Shown here piece after piece: positions 24,308 through 31,681 of a stretch of DNA of 64,000 nt (positions are counted from its first letter, which is position 1; each line of letters opens with the position of its first letter). A model generated the notes under the pieces. The model worked only from the letters and a program-made list of their open reading frames with translations. It made no database searches and had not been told where the DNA came from. The position numbers were made by a program, and so were the translations under genes. Location: the NCBI GenBank assembly GCA_024230435.1, contig JAAERL010001141.1, positions 1 through 64,000 of the forward strand. The letters run 5' to 3'. Source of the stretch: Desulfobacteraceae bacterium (GTDB taxonomy: Bacteria; Desulfobacterota; Desulfobacteria; Desulfobacterales; Desulfosarcinaceae).

Positions 24308-25495
24308 ATGACAAGAACTACTATTTTGCATATTGATATGGATGCATTTTTTGCATCCGTTGAACAACTCGACAACCCTGCTCTCAAGGGCCAGAGCCTT
24401 GTGGTAGGCGGTTTATCCGGCAGAGGGGTTGTGGCGGCGGCGAGTTATGAGGCGCGGCGCTATGGTATTCATTCGGCAATGCCCATCTTCCAAGCCAGGC
24501 AAAGGTGCGCCGATCTGGTGATTGTACCGCCCCGGCGCAAACGCTATGCTCAATTGTCCCGGCGTATTATGGATCGTCTGAGTAACTTTTCTCCTCTTGT
24601 CGAGCCGGTTTCCATCGATGAGGCCTATCTTGATGCAAGCGGTTGCGGACGGTTGTTTGGAACGGGCCGTCAAATGGCGATGATGATAAAGCAGCAGATA
24701 TTTGAAGATGTGCGGTTAAGCTGTTCGGTGGGTGTGGCGCCGAACAAGTTTTTGGCCAAAATCGCTTCGGATTTTAACAAACCGGATGGATTGACAGTCA
24801 TCGAGCCGGACCAGGTGCTTTCTTTTATCGATGAATTGGAAGTAGGCAAGGTTCCCGGAGTCGGCACACGCACCCGTGAACAATTAAGCAAATTAGGTGT
24901 GCATACGTTAGGCAATGTGCGCGGGTTATCCACAGATTTGCTGGTGCGAAAGCTCGGAAAATTTGGATACCGGCTCATGTCCCTGGCGCATGGCCAGGAT
25001 GATTCACCAGTAACACCAGACAGCCCCGCCAAATCTTTCAGCAGCGAAATCACCCTGGATCAGGATACCCGCGACCGGTTCCTTCTGGAAAACTATTTGC
25101 TTGCCCAGGCCCAATCTGTCGGCAGGCAGTTGCGGCTCCATGGTAAAAACGCCCGCACGATTACGCTTAAACTAAAGACGTCTGATTTTCGGAGCCATAC
25201 CCGAAGCCGCACGTTGAATCGAGCCGTAAACGCCAACGAGGCTGTTTTTCAGGCAGCGCGGGAACTGCTTAACAGATTTGTCATAAACTTGCCGGTACGC
25301 CTGGTGGGCATCGGCGCTACCAGCTTACAGGACGAACACGCGCCCGCCCAAGCGGATCTTTTTGACGAAACCGATGGTAACCGGTTTCACAAATGGGAGA
25401 ATCTGGACCGCGCCGTTGACGCTATCAGCGAGCGTTTCGGAGGCCGGTCAGTTACGCGGGGATCTTTAACGGTTTCAGCAAAATTGCGCAAATAA
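24308..25495 (+). CDS. dinB: DNA polymerase IV (Y-family translesion polymerase)
   Basis: 395 residues. The N-terminal HIDMDAFFASVEQ motif supplies the first catalytic Asp. VEPVSIDEAYLD supplies the SIDE motif with catalytic Asp/Glu, and CSVGVAPNKFLAKIASDFNKPDG completes the palm. A helix-hairpin-helix region (GVGTRTREQLSKLGV) and the little-finger domain follow. It copies past lesions and makes -1 frameshifts. The C-terminus lacks an obvious beta-clamp motif; QADLFDE near the end is a possible one. Its last 21 bases overlap the convergent shikimate kinase gene. Confidence 0.95.
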   Translation: MTRTTILHIDMDAFFASVEQLDNPALKGQSLVVGGLSGRGVVAAASYEARRYGIHSAMPIFQARQRCADLVIVPPRRKRYAQLSRRIMDRLSNFSPLVEPVSIDEAYLDASGCGRLFGTGRQMAMMIKQQIFEDVRLSCSVGVAPNKFLAKIASDFNKPDGLTVIEPDQVLSFIDELEVGKVPGVGTRTREQLSKLGVHTLGNVRGLSTDLLVRKLGKFGYRLMSLAHGQDDSPVTPDSPAKSFSSEITLDQDTRDRFLLENYLLAQAQSVGRQLRLHGKNARTITLKLKTSDFRSHTRSRTLNRAVNANEAVFQAARELLNRFVINLPVRLVGIGATSLQDEHAPAQADLFDETDGNRFHKWENLDRAVDAISERFGGRSVTRGSLTVSAKLRK

Positions 25496-26005
25496 GGGGT
25501 CTTTGCCAAGCGCCCTGCGGATTGAATGGACCACTTGTTCAGGATTGAGCCCTTCGGTGTTCACAGTAAGTTGACTGTAAAGCCGGTAAAGCGGGGTCCG
25601 TTCCTGAAACAGTGTTTTCAGGGTTTGATCGCGGGCGATGACAACCCCGCGCTCATTCAGGCACTCTAAGCGTTGCTCAAGAGGTGTAAACGGGATATCC
25701 AGGTAAATAATCCGGCCGCAATTGATCAGATGATTCATAGCCTGTGAACGGTAAATAACGCTGCCTCCGGTGGCGATAACGGTCCGATGGCTCGTTATTT
25801 TTTGAATATAGTTTGCCTCAAGGCCGAGAAATGCCTCCAGGCCAAGCTTTGAGATTAGTTCATGAAGAAGAAGATTTTCTTCTTTCTGAATCAACAGGTC
25901 GGAGTCCAGAAAAGAAAAGCCCATTTGTTTAGCCAGCAAAACACCAACCGTGCTTTTACCGGCCCCCGGCATACCGATGAGAATCAGATTTTCATTTGAA
26001 GTCAT
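25475..26005 (-). CDS. aroK: Shikimate kinase
   Basis: 176 residues. The P-loop is GMPGAGKSTVG, the shikimate-binding DSD motif reads FLDSDLLI, and GLEANYIQK followed by TGGSVIY match the family. ERTPLYR forms the lid/adenine region. It phosphorylates shikimate in the aromatic amino acid pathway, so it belongs functionally with aroB and aroF at 28956-31027 even though it stands apart. Its 3' end overlaps dinB by 21 bases. The FRE motif typical of many family members (usually FR.xE) is here FLGLEA, a modest divergence. Confidence 0.9.
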   Translation of the reverse strand: MTSNENLILIGMPGAGKSTVGVLLAKQMGFSFLDSDLLIQKEENLLLHELISKLGLEAFLGLEANYIQKITSHRTVIATGGSVIYRSQAMNHLINCGRIIYLDIPFTPLEQRLECLNERGVVIARDQTLKTLFQERTPLYRLYSQLTVNTEGLNPEQVVHSIRRALGKDPLFAQFC

Positions 26006-26041
26006 TTTAAAAGGAACCTTTCTTGCCGTAAAAAGCTATCA

Positions 26042-26932
26042 CTACTGCGGTCTTGCCAATCCAAAAAAATAGCCAACACCGCTTTTAATCATAGTCGTCA
26101 ATATCAATCCAAAAAACAGTGGAAAAACAAGACAATCGAAAGCATAAGCTGCAATGAGTTTCAATGTCAAAGAAGCCATTTTTTCAGTGATGACTTTTAA
26201 ATAACTCATTAATATCCTAGTATTTTGCCTGAGATTTTTTAATCGTTTCTTCAAATCAAAAATAGAGGTGTCCGGTGAAACCTCTTCACCAAAAAAACGT
26301 CGGTTCAGTGTTTCAGGTGCGAGATCCTCGCTAATTTTTTTAAGCTCCTTGTGGGTTTTTTCCAGAATCGGCTGTGTAATGTGCTTTGACAAGGCGGCCG
26401 TGCATGTCACTGCAAGCGGCAAAAGCAGGTATAGAGCAATGCAAAGCATGCTGCCAAAGCGCAGCATCGGCTGCAATTGGCGGTGCAGTTTGCCGGGGTC
26501 CGGCTTGTACCAGTGCAGCGCATAATTGAGTGCATACAAAAACAATACAATTGCCAGAACCCAATGATCAAAGACGTCCAATCCGGCCAAGGCCAGTTGC
26601 ATAAGGGCAATGATTGTTCCGCCGGTAAGCGCGGCCCTCCAAGCAATATCTACATAATCGTACAATGGCTGGACAACGTCACCTAACTCGAGACTGAAAC
26701 CCACACCGACTTCGGAGCCTTCAATAACCGCCAGACCGCTTTTGAGCCCGGAAAGGATCAGAAAACCGCTTAAGGCTTTTCCAAAGGCGTTATCCAAATA
26801 ACGCTGGTTAATTTGATTTACGTATTTCATCGCGCACCAATCCAGCCCACGATCCATCAAGTTTGTGGCCGATGCGCCAACAGCGGCTGACAATACACAA
26901 ATAATCAGGATTTTACGTAATACCAAAGGCAT
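26042..26932 (-). CDS. Multi-pass membrane protein of unknown function
   Basis: 296 residues, not recognised. By eye there are about five or six hydrophobic helices: a signal-like helix at the N-terminus, helices around 50-65, 98-118, 123-140, 160-180, and one near 265-285. A charged, helical loop of about 60 residues (ILEKTHKELKKISEDL...LKKRLKNLRQ) separates the last two. It lies 36 bases upstream of aroK on the same strand, so the two are probably co-transcribed. The contribution to aromatic metabolism, if any, is unknown. Confidence 0.7.
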   Translation of the reverse strand: MPLVLRKILIICVLSAAVGASATNLMDRGLDWCAMKYVNQINQRYLDNAFGKALSGFLILSGLKSGLAVIEGSEVGVGFSLELGDVVQPLYDYVDIAWRAALTGGTIIALMQLALAGLDVFDHWVLAIVLFLYALNYALHWYKPDPGKLHRQLQPMLRFGSMLCIALYLLLPLAVTCTAALSKHITQPILEKTHKELKKISEDLAPETLNRRFFGEEVSPDTSIFDLKKRLKNLRQNTRILMSYLKVITEKMASLTLKLIAAYAFDCLVFPLFFGLILTTMIKSGVGYFFGLARPQ

Positions 26933-27043
26933 TGCATCTTTCTTCAGGCGCTTAAAATTTTCTAAAACATCATTGTGTCACAAATGAATTACACCTTCAA
27001 TGCGCCGGACGTTCGTTTTTATCAATTTTTGTGTATTTCCAAA

Positions 27044-27083
27044 GCGGTACTGTTATGGTGAATCACACTTTCAGCAGTACCGC
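27044..27083. repeat. 9-bp perfect inverted repeat, possible stem-loop
   Basis: GCGGTACTG (27044-27052) and CAGTACCGC (27075-27083) form a perfect stem with a 22-base loop. No T-tract follows on either side. It lies between two divergent genes and could be an operator or a processed RNA structure. The remaining sequence 26933-27285 shows no recognised gene. Confidence 0.4.
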
Positions 27084-27285
27084 AAAGAACTTTAATACAT
27101 TTAGACTTTCAATACAAAAGGGAAACTGGTATGAAAGGATAATACAAAATGATGATACAAAACGATAATGCGAAATAAAGAGAACCGGTATTCTATGGTC
27201 CCGTGAGTTCCGGCAACAATCGTTTATCCCCCATATTCAGCTACGGTCCCTGGTCAAATCAATTCACATTCCTCAAAGCCTATGC

Positions 27286-27453
27286 CTAAGAGCCTGTTTG
27301 GGAATTATTAAATCGGCTGCAAAAGCGCGAGAACGGTCCAAAATGACCTAAATTTTCGACAAATAGACCGGCTATTCCTCTCAAATTAAAGACATTTTGG
27401 CCTCGGCTCCGCACTTTTTCGCTAAATCTTGTATTTCCCAAACAAGCTCTAAG
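27286..27453 (-). repeat. Family B MITE-like element, copy B2 (inverted)
   Basis: 168 bases that match copy B1 (2200-2367) when read from the minus strand, with ends CTAAGAGCCTGTTTGG and CCAAACAAGCTCTAAG. It lies 77 bases upstream of the start of the ABC substrate-binding protein and may carry or disturb its promoter. The long dyad symmetry of B1 is kept. Confidence 0.75.
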
Positions 27454-27529
27454 GGTGTTGGAAGCTGCAACGTCAGGATATGCTGTAACTATCCAAAATC
27501 TTAAAAAAGAGACAAAAAAGGAGCTTGCT

Positions 27530-28831
27530 ATGAAAAGAACCGCGATATGCCCTAAGGTTAAGCTTATTCTTTTTGCCATAATCATCAGCCTTCCGGGCTG
27601 CCTATGTGCTGTGACGGCGGCTACTGCAGAAGTGGTCAAATTCGGTTTGAACTTTCCCAGAACAGGGCCATACTCGATTCAGGGTTTAGATCAGTGGCGG
27701 GCGGCAAAAATGGCTGCGGAAGAGATTAACAAGGCAGGGGGTATCATGGGCAACCACATTCAAATCGTATCGCGGGATTCGAAGTCCAATGCCGATTTGA
27801 CCACAAAAAATGTTACTGAAATGATATTCGAGGACAATGTAAAAATGGTGTTTGGCGGTTCAGCCAGCAGCGTGGCCATCGCTGCCGGGAAAGTCTGCGA
27901 GCAAAATAATGTTTTGTTTTTCGGGACGCTTACTTACTCTACGGCAACAACCGGAAAAGAAGGCCGCCGCCATGTCTTTCGGGAATGCTATAATTCCTGG
28001 ATGGGGGCCAAGGTCATTGCCTCATATTTAAAAACCAGATTCAGAAATAAAAAGTACTTTTACATTACTGCTGATTATACCTGGGGATGGACGACCGAAG
28101 CCTCAGTGCGTAAGTTCAGCAGAACCGAAAATACTTCAATTCATAAAGGGCTGAAAACAAAATTTCCAGGTGCAACGGAGAAAGATTTTAAAGACGTCCT
28201 GCAAATAGTCAAACGGGAAAAACCTAATGTGCTGGTGCTGGTTTTATTCGGCAAGGACATGACAACCGCTGTGCGTCAAGCCACTGCTATGGGATTAAAG
28301 AAGCGTATGCAAATTGTTGTTCCAAACCTGACATTGGGCATGGCCGAAGGCGCCGGCGCTGAAGTCATGGAAGGAGTAATCGGCGCACTGCCATGGACTT
28401 GGAAAGTTCCATATAAATACGACTATTCGCAGGGGATAAAATTTGTTGAAGATTTTGCTAAAAAATACAATCGCTACCCCAGCACCTCAGGCGCGTCAGC
28501 CTATACTATCCTATATGAATACAAATCGGCTGTGGAGCGTGCCGGAACCTTTGATACCGCAGCCGTAATCAAGGCCCTTGAAGGACATGAATATTCGCTG
28601 TTGAAAGATAAGCAGATTTGGCGCAAGTTTGACCATCAATCCGTGCAAACAATTTATGCCATTCGATGTAATTCCGCTGAGCAGGTCATGAAGGATAAAT
28701 ATAAATTGGATTTTTTTGATATCATCGGATCAATTCCCGGTGTTCTGGCCGCACGCACCCGTGTGCAATGGAGTGAAGTTCGCCGAAAAGCGGGAAAACC
28801 GGCTGTGCTGGCGAAACTGCCGGGAGAATAA
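27530..28831 (+). CDS. ABC transporter substrate-binding protein (branched-chain amino acid type)
   Basis: 433 residues from the ATG at 27530 (AAAGGAGCTTGCT upstream; 27455 is a weaker start). A basic N-terminus and hydrophobic helix form a signal peptide ending around ATA-EVV. The mature part has the type-I periplasmic binding fold (VKFGLNFPRTGPYSIQGLDQ; INKAGGIMGNHIQIV; FGGSASSVAIAAG), the LivJ/K-type family. Such proteins bind amino acids, amides or aromatic compounds. No permease or ATPase gene is adjacent, so it either works with a transporter encoded elsewhere or serves as a sensor ligand-binding partner. Confidence 0.88.
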   Translation: MKRTAICPKVKLILFAIIISLPGCLCAVTAATAEVVKFGLNFPRTGPYSIQGLDQWRAAKMAAEEINKAGGIMGNHIQIVSRDSKSNADLTTKNVTEMIFEDNVKMVFGGSASSVAIAAGKVCEQNNVLFFGTLTYSTATTGKEGRRHVFRECYNSWMGAKVIASYLKTRFRNKKYFYITADYTWGWTTEASVRKFSRTENTSIHKGLKTKFPGATEKDFKDVLQIVKREKPNVLVLVLFGKDMTTAVRQATAMGLKKRMQIVVPNLTLGMAEGAGAEVMEGVIGALPWTWKVPYKYDYSQGIKFVEDFAKKYNRYPSTSGASAYTILYEYKSAVERAGTFDTAAVIKALEGHEYSLLKDKQIWRKFDHQSVQTIYAIRCNSAEQVMKDKYKLDFFDIIGSIPGVLAARTRVQWSEVRRKAGKPAVLAKLPGE

Positions 28832-28902
28832 TTTGTCTTCATAATGCCTGTATTGGATTCCCGGTTTTGATGTGCTAAAAGACTATAATCAAAGACTATG
28901 AT

Positions 28903-28932
28903 CAATGGGCTTGGTTATAACCAGGCCCATTG
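28903..28932. terminator. Bidirectional stem-loop between convergent genes
   Basis: CAATGGGCTTGGTT and AACCAGGCCCATTG form a 14-pair stem with one wobble pair. It lies between the end of the ABC substrate-binding protein (28831) and the convergent end of aroB (28956). A T-tract is weak on both sides, so a bidirectional terminator is the likeliest reading, not a certain one. Confidence 0.55.
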
Positions 28933-28955
28933 CCTGTATATCAAGACGATTTGGC

Positions 28956-29984
28956 CTATTGTATCTGGTGTAACCAGCTCTTTAATTCTTCAATGGCCAG
29001 GGATTTCACTGTGGATTTACCGATCTCTTCAAGGAAAACAAAATGAAGTATATCGTGGCTTCGCTTTTTATCTTTTTTAAGCGCTTCGAAAACTGCATTT
29101 TCATTCCAGGCGGTTTTTACAGGTAAATTGAGCCGTTCAAGCAAAGATTTGATTCGATTGAATTGCTTTTGGGTCAGCAGCTTTTTATGCAGCGAAAAAG
29201 CGGCGGCCATCAGCATTCCCATACTAACAGCCTCACCGTGGGTAACGCCCGCCGTTTTTTCAAAAGCGTGGCCAAAGGTGTGACCAAAATTAAGTTTTCG
29301 CCTTTCTCCGGCTTCCCGCTCATCCTGGTTAACAATGTTGGCTTTTATTGTCACCGAACCGTGCACCAGTTTTAACATCACTTCCGGAGACCGTGTTTTA
29401 ATTGCATCGATATTAGATTCGATGCAGGAAAAATAATCCGCATCGGCAATGCATCCGTGCTTGACAATTTCCGCTAAACCACAAGCAATTTCTTTTTCCG
29501 GCAGGGTTTTTAACAAATTTATGTCCGCGATTACAAACTCGGGTTGATTGAAAACGCCGACCATGTTTTTAAATCCCTTGAAGTTAACTCCGTTTTTACC
29601 CCCAACAGTGGCATCAACTTGCGCCAGAAGGCTCGTTGGTACAAAACCGAAACGCAAACCGCGCATATAGGTTGAGGCGGCAAAGCCGCATACATCTCCG
29701 ACAATGCCTCCTCCAATGCCTACGATAAATGTTGAACGGTCGGCTTCCAGGCCTATCAACCGGTCATAAATTTGTGCGAGGGTGTCCAGGGTTTTGTTCT
29801 TTTCCCCGCAGCCTATGGTGATTATGTCTGCAGGCGGGAAAAGGCCTTGGTATAGTTTTGCCACAACTTCGTCTGTAATGATGATGGTGCGGCCGTTTGG
29901 CAGATATCGGGGTAAGTTTTCCAGCCGTTCTCCAATCAAAATTCTGGATTTGTCCCTTTGGCCCTGAACAGTAATTTCGTGCAT
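28956..29984 (-). CDS. aroB: 3-dehydroquinate synthase
   Basis: 342 residues. NAD-binding motif GGGIVGDVCGFAASTYMRG and the metal-ligand region (LNFGHTFGHAFE, with His ligands; KHGCIAD) match the family closely. It converts DAHP to 3-dehydroquinate with NAD+ and a divalent metal, the second step of the shikimate pathway. It lies 32 bases downstream of aroF on the same strand, so the two are expected to share the Trp/Tyr/Phe-responsive leader seen at 31147-31218. Slightly shorter than E. coli AroB (362 residues). Confidence 0.95.
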   Translation of the reverse strand: MHEITVQGQRDKSRILIGERLENLPRYLPNGRTIIITDEVVAKLYQGLFPPADIITIGCGEKNKTLDTLAQIYDRLIGLEADRSTFIVGIGGGIVGDVCGFAASTYMRGLRFGFVPTSLLAQVDATVGGKNGVNFKGFKNMVGVFNQPEFVIADINLLKTLPEKEIACGLAEIVKHGCIADADYFSCIESNIDAIKTRSPEVMLKLVHGSVTIKANIVNQDEREAGERRKLNFGHTFGHAFEKTAGVTHGEAVSMGMLMAAAFSLHKKLLTQKQFNRIKSLLERLNLPVKTAWNENAVFEALKKDKKRSHDILHFVFLEEIGKSTVKSLAIEELKSWLHQIQ

Positions 29985-30016
29985 TTGGTTTTCCTTTCGA
30001 ACACAGTCCGCGGAAT

Positions 30017-31027
30017 TTATCGGGGCCGGACAATTTTAAAAAGTGACTGCGCTTCTTTTACCAATTGGTCGAATTGTTCCGGTAAAAGACTTTGAGCGCC
30101 GTCACTCATAGCGTTTTGGGGATCGTGATGTACTTCCACCATTAAACCATGAGCGCCTACCGCCACCGAAGCCCTGCTCAAAGGAATCACCTGATCGCGT
30201 TTGCCTGCGGCATGGCTCGGATCGATGATCACAGGCAAATGACTCTCTTTGTGTATAACCGGCACCACCGATAAGTCCAGCGTATTGCGGCTGTGGCGGA
30301 CAAAAGTGCGCACACCGCGTTCACATAAGATGACATTGGAGTTGCCCGCTTCCAAAATATATTCAGCGGCCATTAACAACTCTTCCAGGGTTGCGGACAT
30401 ACCGCGTTTGAGCATTACCGGCCTTTTGCTTTTACCAGCGCGTTTTAAAAGACTAAAGTTTTGCATGTTGCGGGTGCCGATTTGCACGATGTCGGCGTAG
30501 GTTTCCACCAGGTCAAAGGTTTCATTGTCCATGACTTCGGTGATTACCGGCATATCGAAGGTATCACGGATTTTAGCCAGGATTTTCAGGCCGTCGAGTC
30601 CCATCCCCTGGAAGGTGTAGGGCGATGTTCTGGGTTTATAAGCGCCGCCCCGGAAGATATGCGCACCGCTTGCTTTTACTTTTTCGGCAATAGTCATGGC
30701 CTGGGATTCGCTTTCAATAGCGCAGGGTCCGGCCATTATCGTCAGGTGACCGTTGCCGATGGTAACGGCGCCCACCTTTATCAGCGTGTGATCAGGTTTG
30801 ATCTCCCGGCTTACAAGTTTATAAGGCCGGGTAACGCAAATAGCCTCTTTTACGCCGGGCAGGCTAATAAATAAACCGCTGTCCACAGGGCCTTTATTGT
30901 TTAGAATCCCGATAGATACCCGGTCCCCGCCGGGAATAGGCCGCGCCATGTAGCCTTTTGACTCGATTGCTTCAACCACCTGTTGAATTTGTTTGGGCGA
31001 AGCTTTTTTATCCATTACAATCAGCAT
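30017..31027 (-). CDS. aroF: 3-deoxy-7-phosphoheptulonate (DAHP) synthase, type I-beta
   Basis: 336 residues. A ferredoxin-like regulatory domain (1-90, ACT-like) precedes the catalytic barrel. Typical motifs: IMAGPCAIES, GGAYKPRTSPYTFQGMG, VILCERGVRTF, and DPSHAAGKRD. It joins PEP and erythrose 4-phosphate, the committed step of aromatic synthesis. The N-terminal domain is the family's feedback-inhibition site (often Tyr/Phe). The start has a strong ribosome binding site (AAGGAGGTAAAAAAA). The gene is preceded by a short Trp/Tyr/Phe-codon leader and a terminator, which indicate transcription attenuation. Confidence 0.95.
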   Translation of the reverse strand: MLIVMDKKASPKQIQQVVEAIESKGYMARPIPGGDRVSIGILNNKGPVDSGLFISLPGVKEAICVTRPYKLVSREIKPDHTLIKVGAVTIGNGHLTIMAGPCAIESESQAMTIAEKVKASGAHIFRGGAYKPRTSPYTFQGMGLDGLKILAKIRDTFDMPVITEVMDNETFDLVETYADIVQIGTRNMQNFSLLKRAGKSKRPVMLKRGMSATLEELLMAAEYILEAGNSNVILCERGVRTFVRHSRNTLDLSVVPVIHKESHLPVIIDPSHAAGKRDQVIPLSRASVAVGAHGLMVEVHHDPQNAMSDGAQSLLPEQFDQLVKEAQSLFKIVRPR

Positions 31028-31073
31028 TTTTTTTACCTCCTTGCCGCAGGCAATCCCACGGCTCCGGCGATAT

Positions 31074-31106
31074 AAAAAAACCGTGGGAAGGTTTTTTGCC
31101 CACGGT
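31074..31106 (-). terminator. Attenuator terminator of the aroF-aroB operon
   Basis: Read on the minus strand: ACCGTGGG, an 11-base loop, CCCACGGT, then seven T residues. It lies between the leader peptide (31147-31218) and the aroF start (31027). The segment CGACCG at its 5' arm can pair with CGGTTG at the end of the leader reading frame, so an antiterminator fold is available. Confidence 0.8.
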
Positions 31107-31146
31107 CGATTTTGTTTTAATATTTTATTTGGTTATGATTAGACGA

Positions 31147-31218
31147 TCAACCGGCAGGCAGTTCAATAAACCACCAATACCAGCCGAGTCCTTTTTGATT
31201 GTTTCGTATGTTTTTCAT
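31147..31218 (-). CDS. Trp/Tyr/Phe-rich leader peptide of aroF-aroB
   Basis: A 23-residue reading frame not found by ordinary gene finding, translating as MKNIRNNQKG followed by LGWYWWFIELPAG. It carries Trp-Tyr-Trp-Trp-Phe as a run of five aromatic codons. GAAAGGT lies just before the ATG. The stop codon is 41 bases before the terminator hairpin. Stalling at the aromatic codons when Trp, Tyr or Phe is scarce would favour the antiterminator and let transcription reach aroF. Family knowledge: such leaders are classical amino-acid operon attenuators. Function is inferred. Confidence 0.85.
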   Translation of the reverse strand: MKNIRNNQKGLGWYWWFIELPAG

Positions 31219-31238
31219 GATTTACCTTTCATTAACGG

Positions 31239-31267
31239 ATAAGAGCACCTGAAAAAAAGTTTGTCAA
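31239..31267 (-). promoter_or_regulatory. Sigma-70-type promoter of the aroF leader
   Basis: On the minus strand, a consensus TTGACA (31267-31262), 17 bases, then TCTTAT (31244-31239) as the -10. Transcription would start a short distance before the leader ATG at 31218. It is divergent from the trp promoter, 52 bases away. Confidence 0.5.
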
Positions 31268-31318
31268 CGGCTTTTTTAGCTTTTTAACAACCTATGAAAT
31301 CCGTTACTGAAAAATATC

Positions 31319-31348
31319 TTGACAGTTTCGCGTCCGGTCACTTATCTA
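31319..31348 (+). promoter_or_regulatory. Sigma-70-type promoter of the trp operon
   Basis: A consensus TTGACA (31319-31324), 18 bases, then TATCTA (31343-31348) as a weak -10. It is about 60 bases upstream of the leader peptide ATG (31408). Spacing and position fit; the -10 is poor, so the exact start is uncertain. Confidence 0.45.
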
Positions 31349-31407
31349 TTACTTGTGTATCTAAAAGTTAAGAGTTCATTTGGAAGCTGCAAAGTATAAT
31401 TGAATCA

Positions 31408-31500
31408 ATGAGACAATCATTTAAAAACAGAATGCTGAAAAAAGGTTGGCGGTGGTGGCTGTTGTACTGGTACGCCCGCGAGCCCCGGCCAATCGGCTGA
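31408..31500 (+). CDS. trpL: Trp leader peptide of trpEGDCF
   Basis: A 30-residue frame starting MRQSFKNRMLKKG and continuing W-R-W-W-L-L-Y-W-Y. It has four Trp codons and two Tyr codons within nine residues, followed by AREPRPIG and a stop. It is followed within 25 bases by a terminator hairpin and lies just before trpE. This is the layout of a Trp attenuation leader. No clear ribosome binding site is seen before the ATG at 31408; an internal ATG at 31432 would also keep all the Trp codons. Stalling would free an antiterminator segment. Confidence 0.85.
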   Translation: MRQSFKNRMLKKGWRWWLLYWYAREPRPIG

Positions 31501-31522
31501 AATTTAATATGAAACATCAAGG

Positions 31523-31558
31523 ACCGTGGGCAGGCGAAAGCCCACGGTCTTTTTTTTT
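31523..31558 (+). terminator. Attenuator terminator hairpin 1 of the trp operon
   Basis: GACCGTGGGC, an 8-base loop, GCCCACGGTC (10 perfect pairs), then eight T residues. GAGCCCCGGCC within the leader frame can pair with its left arm, and the Trp-codon region GGTGGTGGCT can pair with that, giving a possible classical 1:2/2:3/3:4 switch. It is one of two hairpins in series. Confidence 0.9.
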
Positions 31559-31566
31559 GAGAAGAC

Positions 31567-31605
31567 AGGCCGTGGGATTAAAACAAAATCCCATGGCCTT
31601 TTTTT
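31567..31605 (+). terminator. Second tandem terminator hairpin upstream of trpE
   Basis: AGGCCGTGGGATT, a 7-base loop, AATCCCATGGCCT (13 pairs with one wobble), then a T-tract. Its left arm (CCGTGGG) can also pair with the right arm of hairpin 1 (CCCACGG), so the two hairpins are mutually competing. A second terminator in series after an attenuator is unusual. Confidence 0.8.
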
Positions 31606-31681
31606 ATCTTTATTCTGAACTTTTGAAAGGTCAGGGATACCCTGACATATAGGGTATATTTGGAACAAGAAGGAGAAATAT

